Positions 17,410 to 25,689 of a DNA stretch of 64,000 nt are shown here, in pieces (the stretch's first letter is position 1; the number at the start of each line of letters is the position of its first letter). The translations under genes and the position numbers were made by a program. This stretch comes from Paraglaciecola sp. 20A4 (GTDB lineage: Bacteria; Pseudomonadota; Gammaproteobacteria; Enterobacterales; Alteromonadaceae), in NCBI RefSeq assembly GCF_011378905.1, contig NZ_WTPY01000001.1, positions 62,001 through 126,000 on the forward strand. Reading direction: 5' to 3'. The notes beneath the pieces were generated by a model, which was not told the DNA's origin, ran no database searches, and saw only the letters and a program-made list of their open reading frames with translations.

Positions 17410-18462
17410 ATGCATACACAATCTACGAAGTGGTCCAAATCCTTTATAGGCTTAAGTGCCCTTGCCTCAGGGCTATTATTTAGTGCTATATCTGGTGCTA
17501 CTGAAACCAATGTTATGCCTCATTCTGACCCAAGCAACACAGGTGGTTGGGTGTTAAATACAGAAGTCAGTGATGAATTTGACGGCAATACCCTTGATGA
17601 AGATAGATGGTATGTCGTGGGTAAATTTGAAGATGGTAAGCCAGTATATAAAGACCCTGATCATCCTAACCGTGAAGTATGGATTGGTCGTGCGCCGTCG
17701 CAATTTTCTGGACGCAACTATCGTTTAGAAGAGGGTAAGTTGATGCTTGAAACGCGTTGGGAGCCAGACTTTCCTTTTAGTGATCAAGCGAGTGATCCAT
17801 GGGGCGCGGATCAAGTTGTCAGCAAGTATGAAAATATCACTACCGCGGCACTCATTAACCGAAAAATATTCAAGTATGGTTACATGGAAATTCGCGCGAA
17901 GGCAGCTGATGCCGAAGTGTCTAGTGCTTTTTGGATGACGCGTCATGAAACTGAAAATGGTCAACGAAATGACAGCGAGCTTGAACTGGATATGTTTGAG
18001 CATTTCGGCAGTCATCGTATCAAAGGGCAAGCCCATCGAGATCGCGACCTTTGGTGGTCGCTGCACGACTGGAACCCGAATTTAGGTCAGGAAAATGGAA
18101 AAAATGTCACATACACAGAAACCAAAGATCTTGGTTTTAGGATGGCAGACGACTTCCACACCTACGGTTTTGAGTGGACCGACACAGGTATACGTTACTT
18201 CATTGATGGTCAGCTTTTCAGCGAAGCGTCAAAAGCGACGATTGAACAATGGGCTAAAGCGCGTGGATTCAAAAAAGGTTACGTTATTGATAAAGGTATG
18301 CACCTGTGGCTAGACCAAGAAACGTTTCCTTGGCGTGGTTTTCCAGAATCTAAAGCTGATCTAGAAGCGAATAGTCCTGACGCTGAAAAGGATGATGGCG
18401 TGGTCGATTTTGAAATCGAGTACGTGCGCGTATGGCAAAAGCCAGGTATGGATAAAGAGTAA
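17410..18462 (+). CDS. Secreted GH16 glycoside hydrolase (agarase/porphyranase/carrageenase-like)
   Basis: A 350-residue extracellular enzyme. The start is the ATG at 17410 with GGGGA 8 bases before it, rather than an upstream GTG at 17392. The Sec signal peptide runs to about residue 32 (SGATE). The GH16 catalytic motif ExDxxE is intact as E192-L-D194-M-F-E197, with nucleophile E192 and acid/base E197. Flanking family segments include DEFDGNTLDEDRW, YGYMEIRAKA, SSAFWM, DDFHTYGFEWT and FEIEYVRVWQ at the end. GH16 enzymes from alteromonads cleave red-algal galactans, but I cannot assign agar, porphyran, furcellaran or carrageenan from sequence alone. No carbohydrate-binding module or sorting tag follows. 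It stands alone with no sulfatase, SusCD-type or sugar-catabolic neighbours. Confidence 0.9.
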   Translation: MHTQSTKWSKSFIGLSALASGLLFSAISGATETNVMPHSDPSNTGGWVLNTEVSDEFDGNTLDEDRWYVVGKFEDGKPVYKDPDHPNREVWIGRAPSQFSGRNYRLEEGKLMLETRWEPDFPFSDQASDPWGADQVVSKYENITTAALINRKIFKYGYMEIRAKAADAEVSSAFWMTRHETENGQRNDSELELDMFEHFGSHRIKGQAHRDRDLWWSLHDWNPNLGQENGKNVTYTETKDLGFRMADDFHTYGFEWTDTGIRYFIDGQLFSEASKATIEQWAKARGFKKGYVIDKGMHLWLDQETFPWRGFPESKADLEANSPDAEKDDGVVDFEIEYVRVWQKPGMDKE

Positions 18463-19019
18463 TCAATGTGCGAATACCTCTTATGTCAATATGCATAAGA
18501 TCTGTTGCGATGTCCCCTTCATACCGATGATAACGATATCTATTCGGGTAAAATGAAGGAAAAAAGCGCTAGTCACCAGTTCAGGCAAGCGTATTAAAGT
18601 CTGCAAACGCAGTCAGTTTATTTTAATAAGTAACATTGAGGACTGTTCATTTACAAATCGAAAAAAGGTTTCAAATCTTGGCCTTTTGAGAAGACCCTCC
18701 TTGACCCCCAGACTGGGTTTTGTTTTTTGACGAGTCGTCACGTTGATAAACATTACCTAGCCGTCTGGATGCTTTACTCTATCCATAGCAGGTTCTGATT
18801 TTAAACTATTACCCGCACTTCAAGGCTCAGCGAATAGGCAATCTGAAGAGGATAGTTTCAATAAGACTCCCCAGGGTTAATAGGGTGTTTAATTTCTCGT
18901 GCTTATTGATGTTCCTTCATTTTACGACTAAATTATTATAGACCAACTGATTAAAAATCAGTTGGTTATGTCGTTTGCAACTCAACTAGGCTAATTTAAT
19001 ATGGAAAGGAGAAGGAACG
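18463..19019. other. Gene-free interval after the GH16 gene
   Basis: 557 bp without a credible coding frame. It holds the sharp inverted repeat listed separately and a weak CCCAGACTGGG-TTTTGTTTTTT element near 18710-18729. No promoter could be assigned. Confidence 0.5.
18942..18966 (+). terminator. Perfect 11-bp inverted repeat upstream of the binding-protein gene
   Basis: ACCAACTGATT / AATCAGTTGGT with a 3-base AAA loop, followed by a single extra T. It lies 54 bp before the next gene's start, so it could be a terminator of upstream transcription, an attenuator in the leader, or an operator. No T-tract, so the terminator call is weak. Confidence 0.4.
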
Positions 19020-19952
19020 TTGAACGGAATCCGCTATCCCGTGCTTTTCGTAAAAAGTGCTTACCGCATATTGGTTGAGTTCACAAAGCGTGCCAGCGTC
19101 TTCCTTGGTATTACCTTCGGGGTATTATTCTCAATGACTGCTACGGCGACGTTAGGCGCTCAAGTGACGATTCTTTACCCTAAACCTCTTTCTATCAAAG
19201 ACCACAGACCTCTTTACCCTTTACGCTTGTTGCAACTTGCACTGAGTAAACTCGATAAACCCTATGCCTTAAAACCCAGCAAGGTACAAATGACCCAAGG
19301 CCGCGCGTTGCGTATGGTCGGCACACAGAAGGCCGCGGATGTTGTTTGGACCATGAGCACAGAAGAAAGAGAGCAAAACTATATTCCTGTTCGTATTCCA
19401 ATTTACAAAGGATTAATTGGTTGGCGATTATTTTTGATCCATGCCACTCAACAGAGCAAATTTGATCACGTAACGGGCTTGACTGAGTTACAACACCTGA
19501 CTGCTGGGCAAGGTCACGATTGGCCAGATAATTACATTTTGAGCGATAGTGGAATTGATGTGATGACATCTTCAAGTTATGAGCGTTTGTTTGATATGTC
19601 TGATAACGAACGGTTTGACTTTTTCCCACGCTCTATTATCGAAATATGGAATGAGTTAGATGCATGGCCAGAATATAATCTCGCCGTTGAAAAGACTATT
19701 TTGTTGCGCTATCCCACGGCCATGTATTTTTTTGTGAGTAAGGACAATCAAGCCCTAGCTGATGACATAGAACGAGGCTTAAAAATTGCCATTAAAGATG
19801 GTTCATTTGAACAGATGTTTTTAAAACACAATGAATGGTTTATTCAAAGGGGCGGGTTGAATGGACGCAAAGTTATTGATTTGCCGAACCCACTTATTCC
19901 TTCGAAAACACCATTGTCTGACAGCTCGCTTTGGTACCAGCTGACAAGATAA
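19020..19952 (+). CDS. Orphan periplasmic solute-binding-like protein (family 3 type)
   Basis: A 310-residue exported protein. A TTG at 19020 is the likely start because AAGGAGAAGGAACG lies immediately before it and no ATG exists in frame nearby. A hydrophobic export segment lies near residues 25-45 (VFLGITFGVLFSMTATATLGA). The mature part looks like a diverged family-3 extracellular solute-binding fold: a start with VTILYPKP, a central VVWTMSTEERE, and YPTAMYFFVSKDNQALADDIERGLKIAIKDGSFEQMF, which matches the C-terminal helix region of such proteins. No permease or ATPase lies nearby. Many such orphans in alteromonads are of unknown role and may act as sensors or in amino-acid scavenging. Confidence 0.6.
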   Translation: MNGIRYPVLFVKSAYRILVEFTKRASVFLGITFGVLFSMTATATLGAQVTILYPKPLSIKDHRPLYPLRLLQLALSKLDKPYALKPSKVQMTQGRALRMVGTQKAADVVWTMSTEEREQNYIPVRIPIYKGLIGWRLFLIHATQQSKFDHVTGLTELQHLTAGQGHDWPDNYILSDSGIDVMTSSSYERLFDMSDNERFDFFPRSIIEIWNELDAWPEYNLAVEKTILLRYPTAMYFFVSKDNQALADDIERGLKIAIKDGSFEQMFLKHNEWFIQRGGLNGRKVIDLPNPLIPSKTPLSDSSLWYQLTR

Positions 19953-20016
19953 AAGAGTGCTACAATCTCGCTACAGCGCTTATTAACCCGCTTAAAATTA
20001 ACATAAAGGTAGCGAT

Positions 20017-20433
20017 ATGCCCGAAGAAAAAGCCATTGGTAAACTTACCACTCGTACACTTGCCATGCCGTCTGACACAAACGCTTCAGGTGATATTTTT
20101 GGTGGCTGGGTACTATCACAAATGGATATTGCCGCAGGAATATGTGCCGGTCAAAGAGCACAAAGTCGTGTGGTGACTGTGTCTGTTGATAGTATGAGTT
20201 TTATTCGCCCTGTGAAAGTCGGCGACATTTTGGGCCTTTACACAAGTGTTGTACATTTAGGGCGCACCTCAATGGTGATAAACGTCGAGGCATGGGTAAG
20301 GCGTGATCGTATTGGCTTGCGTGAGAAAGTCACCCAAGGTCATTTCAAATTTGTGGCTATCGACGACAACGGCGTGCCTACACCCTTACCACCAGAAAGC
20401 GAATTACCGGATTACGTATTAGGAAACTTTTAA
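20017..20433 (+). CDS. Hot-dog acyl-CoA thioesterase, YciA type
   Basis: A 138-residue single-domain hot-dog enzyme that hydrolyses acyl-CoA to free acid and CoA. Diagnostic segments are TLAMPSDTNASGDIFGGWVLSQMDIAAG (read as two adjoining motifs; the N-A-S-G-D-I-F-GG loop carries the catalytic Asp), VDSMSFIRPVKVGD and GHFKFVAIDD near the end. Length is normal for YciA. The ATG at 20017 has AAAGGTAG upstream. It lies 64 bp after the binding-protein gene on the same strand and may be co-transcribed, though no functional link is evident. Confidence 0.9.
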   Translation: MPEEKAIGKLTTRTLAMPSDTNASGDIFGGWVLSQMDIAAGICAGQRAQSRVVTVSVDSMSFIRPVKVGDILGLYTSVVHLGRTSMVINVEAWVRRDRIGLREKVTQGHFKFVAIDDNGVPTPLPPESELPDYVLGNF

Positions 20434-20510
20434 TTATCTAAAGGTGGACGCGTAATAAGACGGGGCGACACATTTACCTGCCGCCCTTGTCTACATATCC
20501 GTGGTATATA

Positions 20511-21071
20511 TTAGAATGAGTAACGCGCGGCGATACCCATAATGTCATTGTCGTCCGACGTGCGATAAGAAATGCTTACTGCCGCTTCAGGCGTGAAGTA
20601 ATAACTTGCACCCAAGTTCAAGTATGTATCGTCATCATCGTCTAAATCGATATAGGAAACACCGCCATCTAATTCAATATTCGGTGTGACGCGAGAACGG
20701 ATACCCGCTGTTAAACCATAACCGTTTTGGTCATATGATTCGAGTTCTGCCTCTTCATAACTGACTACACCGTACACGTCAGTGTTGCTTGAAGCGGCCA
20801 TCCGGTAACCTAAACCTAAGCTCAGTTGGTTAAAATCAATATCACGGTTAGCAACTTCATCCGAGGTATCGGTATAGGAACCATTCAAAAACACATTTTT
20901 ACCCACCAAGGCCGAGCCGGATACTTTAAAGCCGTCGGGTTCGTAGCTGGAGTCGTCGACATCAATTTTGGCGTAACCGCCTTCTACGTAATTAAAATCA
21001 GGAGATGCTGCGTAAACAGAAGGAACTGAGATCACGGTCGCTGCTAATAAAGCAATTTTTGAAGTTTTCAT
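20511..21071 (-). CDS. Small outer-membrane beta-barrel protein
   Basis: A 186-residue protein with a Sec signal peptide (MKTSKIALLAATVISVPSVYA, cleavage near 21) and a mature part of eight or so amphipathic strands. It ends in the BAM recognition pattern ARYSF with a terminal Phe. Strand-like pieces such as LSLGLGYRM, YGLTAGIRSRV and YLNLGASYYF alternate with acidic turns (DLDDDDDTY). It resembles short OmpA/OmpW-like porins common in alteromonads, but no functional motif is visible. It converges with the thioesterase gene and is separated from the lipoprotein gene by a 294-bp divergent region. Confidence 0.75.
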   Translation of the reverse strand: MKTSKIALLAATVISVPSVYAASPDFNYVEGGYAKIDVDDSSYEPDGFKVSGSALVGKNVFLNGSYTDTSDEVANRDIDFNQLSLGLGYRMAASSNTDVYGVVSYEEAELESYDQNGYGLTAGIRSRVTPNIELDGGVSYIDLDDDDDTYLNLGASYYFTPEAAVSISYRTSDDNDIMGIAARYSF

Positions 21072-21365
21072 TGAAATTCCTTAAATAAAAAAATTGATTG
21101 AGCGAGCAACAGAGAGCAGATGTGTATGCGCCCTATAAGCGAACACGGAAAATGGAAATCTACTTCTGTCCTCGCCTAATAGATGATGTTAAGAGTCTGA
21201 TTTTCAATAGAAAAAGTTGTATTTTCTGCGATATTTTTTTAGTATCTAAACGTGATAAATTGTTAACGGATATGTAATTTTCGCTTTTTCAATTAGTTGA
21301 GAAGGCAAAGCTGCCGTTTTAGCCCGAACGATCAGCGTTTTTAACTGGGTATTTAAGGAAGAAAA

Positions 21366-21593
21366 ATGAAAAAATTTATATTGATACTACCCTTGGTGTT
21401 TGGATTAGCCGCATGTGGTACCCCCTCAGTTGAAGACTTGGTAGACGACCCTGAGTTGCTAAGTGAAATATTGGCAGAATGTACGACTAAGCTAATGAAA
21501 GGCGAAGATGCAAAAACAGAAGAGTGTATGAATGCCACTGAAGCGCAAAAACAAATTCTGAATAATGTGATGAAAGGTTTGCTAGGTAATTAA
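21366..21593 (+). CDS. Small lipoprotein (75 residues)
   Basis: An N-terminal lipoprotein signal with the lipobox LAAC (cysteine at residue 17) would place this protein on the outer membrane by acylation. The mature 58 residues are acidic and helical (PSVEDLVDDPELLSEILAEC) with two further cysteines, so a disulfide is possible. It resembles EexN-type or orphan alteromonad lipoproteins; function is unknown. AAGGAAG precedes the ATG. A strong terminator follows it. Confidence 0.75.
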   Translation: MKKFILILPLVFGLAACGTPSVEDLVDDPELLSEILAECTTKLMKGEDAKTEECMNATEAQKQILNNVMKGLLGN

Positions 21594-21614
21594 TAACCAC
21601 TTTACAGCAAACTA

Positions 21615-21648
21615 AAAACGCCCAGCGATGTATATCACTGGGCGTTTT
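21615..21648. terminator. Bidirectional terminator between the lipoprotein and DUF1499 genes
   Basis: AAAACGCCCAG (21615-21625) pairs perfectly with CTGGGCGTTTT (21638-21648), with an inner short stem. A and T runs on either side allow it to serve both converging genes. Confidence 0.85.
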
Positions 21649-21676
21649 CTATAGTGCTATATTCCCAAGTACGGGA

Positions 21677-22384
21677 TTAAAGTTTGCTATTTATCGCATC
21701 GATAAGCGTATGAATGCGTTCGGCGTTCTTACCTAAGTCACTCATGCCTACGCGAGATTTACTGCGTATATCCAAATAACTTTCTTCTCCGGTTGTACGT
21801 ATACGCACAACAACGTCATCTTTAAAGCCAAACCAACCAGTGGTGTCTGTGGCTTCAATAAGTCCTAGAGATTTATCAGCATTTACCAATTCCCAACCTA
21901 ATCCGTTAACAGCGGCCTCGGCAGCATCAAATAACTGTTCTGTGTCTTGAGGATACTTTTGCGTAATTAGTTCTGGGTAGGCTTCGCGTTGTTGCTTAGC
22001 TGTTTCTTCGCCAGCGTATTCAACTGGATTTGGTGCATCGGCACGAAGGGCAACAATGGCGACAAACTTCGGAGGATTGACCAAATCGGTAGAAATATCA
22101 TGAATAGGGGGTACTGATTTGGCTTTACCCATCATGCTCATAGGCAAACCGACGGCAACGATAGCTAATACGGCCGATACACCAACCGCTGCCCAGCTGA
22201 TGTTCTTGCGTAAGAAAATCACTTGAATAAGGATAAGGACTAACGCAGCAATACCGACGTATACACCAAAACGTAAGGCGGTAAATGCCGGTCCTAATTC
22301 CAAAATACCAAACTTGTATAAGGGACCAGGCAAAGCGACGAGCAAAATTGCCAATAAACTAATAAGGCTAACCAATGTCTTCAT
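21677..22384 (-). CDS. DUF1499 membrane protein
   Basis: A 235-residue protein with three hydrophobic segments in the first 90 residues (LVSLISLLAILLVAL, FGVYVGIAALVLILIQVIFL, WAAVGVSAVLAIVAVGL) and a C-terminal soluble DUF1499 domain. The domain is recognised by LIEATDTTGWFGFKDDVVVRI, split here as LIEATD-x-TGWFGFKDD, then DIRSKSRVGMSDLGKNAERIH. The family is widespread in proteobacteria and has no established biochemical role. The ATG at 22384 is preceded by GGAGA. It is a single gene. Confidence 0.85.
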   Translation of the reverse strand: MKTLVSLISLLAILLVALPGPLYKFGILELGPAFTALRFGVYVGIAALVLILIQVIFLRKNISWAAVGVSAVLAIVAVGLPMSMMGKAKSVPPIHDISTDLVNPPKFVAIVALRADAPNPVEYAGEETAKQQREAYPELITQKYPQDTEQLFDAAEAAVNGLGWELVNADKSLGLIEATDTTGWFGFKDDVVVRIRTTGEESYLDIRSKSRVGMSDLGKNAERIHTLIDAINSKL

Positions 22385-22693
22385 AAGATGTTCTCCGTTC
22401 TTATTGTAATATTCGAATTTTATAAATCGAATTTTTGTTACCGCATGATATATGAACCAACTGATACTATCAGTAACAGTTTTTGGACTTAAGTTTGTTA
22501 TTAATTATGTATTTAGATAAGCAATCAATATAAAGCACGACGATACAACGGTTTTGAATTTTGATAATGAGTGACGTGTTAGTTTTGCTTGTTGCATCAT
22601 ATTTATTTAAAGGCGAAAAACGCAGTGCTTGGTCGCTATTAGTATTCTGATATTAATACCATTTCGAGACGCATTTGAGACAAAATACTACCA
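22385..22693. other. Gene-free interval
   Basis: 309 AT-rich bases between the DUF1499 start and the end of the YnjF-like gene. No coding frame, hairpin with a T-tract, or convincing promoter was recognised. Confidence 0.5.
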
Positions 22694-23317
22694 TCAGCTG
22701 ATTGTTTTAGTGGCTATCAAGGTGTTGTAACCTACCCAAATACGTATGATCGCCGTTAACCAGCAAATAACAGCAAACACGCTGGCAATCGGTACAAAGT
22801 AGCTTGGAAATAAGCAAAACAGACACAATACGAGAATCGTTTCAAAACCTTCCGCTAGCCCACCCATATAATGCAGACTCTTTTGCGGATAATTAGGACT
22901 GTCAATACCATGCTTACTGGCCATAATCGCAAAGGCTAAAAAGCTGCCTCCGGTAGCCATAAACGACAGCATTAAAAAACTACCAGCAATGGCATTTTCC
23001 ACTGGGGTTGCACAGACAAACGCAAATACAATGGCCGAATAAAAGATAAAGTCTAGGGTAATGTCTAAAAATCCACCGGCATCAGAGGGCGAGGTTTCTC
23101 TGGCTATGGCGCCATCTAGCCCATCGCCCAGCCGATTCAATAAAATCAGGCATAGCGCTAGTATGTAGTGTCCGTAGAAAATAGCAGGTACCGCTAACAT
23201 GCCAATAATGAAACCGACTAATGTCACGCCGTCGGCCGTGACGCCACGCCTAATTAATTGTTTAGCTAGGCTGCAAAGTGGCTTTTTTAATAACCTATTT
23301 AGTATGGGGTCAATCAT
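22694..23317 (-). CDS. CDP-alcohol phosphatidyltransferase family protein (YnjF-like)
   Basis: A 207-residue integral membrane enzyme with about six helices. The CDP-alcohol phosphotransferase motif is present: DGLDGAIAR followed by GGFLDITLD, giving the D-x2-DG-x2-AR...G-x3-D-x3-D metal-binding pattern with seven residues between AR and G. The enzyme would transfer a phosphatidyl (or similar) group from a CDP-alcohol to an acceptor alcohol. In E. coli the uncharacterised ynjB-ynjC-ynjD transporter genes are followed by ynjE and by ynjF of this family. Here the same association holds without a rhodanese (YnjE), 73 bp after the ATPase. The product lipid is unknown. It is the last gene of the leftward block. 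Confidence 0.85.
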   Translation of the reverse strand: MIDPILNRLLKKPLCSLAKQLIRRGVTADGVTLVGFIIGMLAVPAIFYGHYILALCLILLNRLGDGLDGAIARETSPSDAGGFLDITLDFIFYSAIVFAFVCATPVENAIAGSFLMLSFMATGGSFLAFAIMASKHGIDSPNYPQKSLHYMGGLAEGFETILVLCLFCLFPSYFVPIASVFAVICWLTAIIRIWVGYNTLIATKTIS

Positions 23318-23390
23318 GGTTTACCTTGTTCATTAGAGTATTTTTACCTGCTAACAGGTTTTACGACCAAGCACTCGCCTGCTTATAACG

Positions 23391-24056
23391 TCACTTTGTA
23401 CTGTGATAATAGGTGGCTAAATCTAAATGCTGAGCTTGGGGCGGTATATTTTTTATATCGTGGCTAACCATTATGCTTGGCACTCCACGTTCTTGTAGCT
23501 GATTATATGCCCACTGACTAACGAGTGCGCCGGTCTTTGGATCAAGCGCTGCGAAAGGTTCATCCATCAACAATGCCTTCGGTTGATTAGCCAATGCCCT
23601 TATTAAGCCTACTCGAGAGCGCTCGCCGCCACTAAGTTGGTCAGGATAGTGCTGGGCAACATAGCCCATATCAATATTATCCAACATATTAATTGCTACT
23701 TTACGGCGCTGGCTTTTGTGCAGTTTTTTACCGTTCGATCCTGTTAAGGAATAGGGTAAGGCGAAACAGATATTATCTATTACGTTTAAATGAGGGAATA
23801 GATGTACGTCTTGCATAAGTAAGCCTATGCGACGTTGCTCAATGTTAAGGCCGTTAAGTGGGATATCATTCAGAGCGATATCACCGCTAATATCGGCATG
23901 CGTGATTTTATCACCCAATATCCAATGCAAAAATGTAGATTTACCCATGCCGCTTGGTCCTGTTAGCACGAGTAATTCGCCGCTTTTCAAGGTGATATCA
24001 GGTAGCTCAATACGACCATTATCGGTATGGATATGACAATTACTGATGCTCAGCAT
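23391..24056 (-). CDS. ABC transporter ATPase, YnjD type
   Basis: A 221-residue ATPase from the ATG at 24056, which has AGAGGAAG upstream and starts MLSISNCHIHTDNG. A longer upstream frame to 24095 is unlikely. Walker A is GPSGMGKST near 33-41, the signature is LSGGERSRV, Walker B is ALLMDEPFAALD and the switch His is in VSHD. It would power the fused permease encoded by the preceding gene. The start overlaps the permease stop by 17 bp, indicating translational coupling. Substrate is unknown for this COG4134-4136 importer type, which resembles thiamine/iron/polyamine importers only at superfamily level. Confidence 0.9.
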   Translation of the reverse strand: MLSISNCHIHTDNGRIELPDITLKSGELLVLTGPSGMGKSTFLHWILGDKITHADISGDIALNDIPLNGLNIEQRRIGLLMQDVHLFPHLNVIDNICFALPYSLTGSNGKKLHKSQRRKVAINMLDNIDMGYVAQHYPDQLSGGERSRVGLIRALANQPKALLMDEPFAALDPKTGALVSQWAYNQLQERGVPSIMVSHDIKNIPPQAQHLDLATYYHSTK

Positions 24057-25689
24057 CAAAACTTCCTCTAATTCGTTGAGCCAGTATGCTGGCAATTAAA
24101 AAAGCGATAAAAGGAAGGGCTGCTTGCACGAGTATGTAAACTGCTGTAATGCTTTGCTCGTTGCCAGAAGCGATAGCGACTGCCTCTGTGGTAATAGTTG
24201 TGACTCGCCCTGCACCAATCATAAGCGTGGGGATATACTGCGCAACACTAACGGAAAATGCGATAGCCAAAGCACTTAATAGTGCAGGGCGCAACAGCAT
24301 GAAGCGTACTCGCCACCAACGTTGCCAATAGGTGTAACCAAAACTGGCAGCAACCAATTCGTAATGTTGGTTCAGGCTTTGAAAGGGACCCCTTAAAACT
24401 AAGTAACTATAGGCAAATGTGAAGGGCAAATGAGACAGAATGATCCAACCGGTACTATAGCTACCTGATAATCCGGTATGGGTAACTTGCCAACCGTATA
24501 CCATACTCAGTTGCGGTAACAATATAGCCATTAACCAAACGTAGTCAGGTAGCTTACGATTAGTTTGCTGTTGTAATTCTAAGGCGAGTAAGGTGACGGC
24601 TACGCCTAAAAGACTGCTAAAAAATGCAATGTTTAGGCTATGTAATAGTGGCCCTTGCATAAAGAACCATTCATCTTGCCAGAGGGAAAATGACCAGTTA
24701 GCGGTACTTATTGTGCTTTGAGTGTTCCAGCCGAACGACCAAAGCAAAAAAGTTATCAAAATGGCCACTGTTAATAAGCTGAAAAAGCCTAACCACGCGG
24801 TAAATAATCGGCTTAGACGAGCAATTTTAAATGGATTAGCCATAACGGCGTTAATACGCAAACGGTTTATCGTAAACCACTCATGCCCATAGATGCTAAC
24901 GATCAACAAGCCAAGCATAATCAATAACATCAGATTGCCCAGAAAAGCATTTGCCTGTTCGTAGGCGTTAAAACCCGTTTGCCAGTTATAAAGCACGACA
25001 GCGTAAAGTTGTGGAATATTTGGCCCTACAAGCAAGCTAATATCCAGTACTGATAAGGAATAGGCCATGGCAGCGAGCAACGCCAAACGCGACTGCTTGA
25101 GCATAATGGGGAAAACTAATAACCACCAACTTGCCCCCTCGGTGTAACCTAGAGCCTTGCCTTGTAATAACCAGTCTTTGATAGCCAGTTGGCGGCCCAG
25201 TGCGCTTAATATAAGCAGAAAAAACGGGACTTCTTTTATGCTGATTGCCAATACCATAGTTAAAAGGCTTTTTCGTGGTAACCCCAACCAGTCAGGAGCA
25301 GTTTGACCAAATAATCCCCAAAGAGCATTGAAGACCATGCCACCTGAACTAAACAAATACACTAAACCTAAGGCGACGGCTAAATGGGGCAGCGATAACA
25401 ACGGAGCCAAGCGTTTTTCTAGCGTTTGCCAGCGAGGATTAAAACGATATTGACTATAAACCATAAAAGCGACGTATAGCGCTAACAGAGGTGCAGCTAA
25501 AGAAATGAATAGGGTGTTGGTGATGGAATATGTTAAGCCGTTATAGGCAAAAAAACGCGCTACATCTGCCTCCGAGATAGGAACAGACGGCCACAAACCA
25601 ACGATCACGCCAAATAAGGGCAGGCCTGCTACAAGCGCAACAACTAGCCAGCCCGCACTAAGGGTTAGGCGCCGTATTTTTGTTGCCAT
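24040..25689 (-). CDS. ABC transporter permease, fused two-domain, YnjC type
   Basis: A 549-residue inner-membrane protein with about twelve helices in two similar halves, each carrying a MetI-like permease domain. Halves are recognisable by ALGYTEGASWWLLVFPIM in the first and ASFGYTYWQRWWRVRFMLL in the second, both EAA-loop equivalents that contact the ATPase. The family norm for COG4135/YnjC is also a single fused chain. It overlaps the binding-protein gene by 25 bp and the ATPase by 17 bp. The tight overlaps mean the three ABC subunits are made together. Confidence 0.9.
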   Translation of the reverse strand: MATKIRRLTLSAGWLVVALVAGLPLFGVIVGLWPSVPISEADVARFFAYNGLTYSITNTLFISLAAPLLALYVAFMVYSQYRFNPRWQTLEKRLAPLLSLPHLAVALGLVYLFSSGGMVFNALWGLFGQTAPDWLGLPRKSLLTMVLAISIKEVPFFLLILSALGRQLAIKDWLLQGKALGYTEGASWWLLVFPIMLKQSRLALLAAMAYSLSVLDISLLVGPNIPQLYAVVLYNWQTGFNAYEQANAFLGNLMLLIMLGLLIVSIYGHEWFTINRLRINAVMANPFKIARLSRLFTAWLGFFSLLTVAILITFLLWSFGWNTQSTISTANWSFSLWQDEWFFMQGPLLHSLNIAFFSSLLGVAVTLLALELQQQTNRKLPDYVWLMAILLPQLSMVYGWQVTHTGLSGSYSTGWIILSHLPFTFAYSYLVLRGPFQSLNQHYELVAASFGYTYWQRWWRVRFMLLRPALLSALAIAFSVSVAQYIPTLMIGAGRVTTITTEAVAIASGNEQSITAVYILVQAALPFIAFLIASILAQRIRGSFDAEHQ

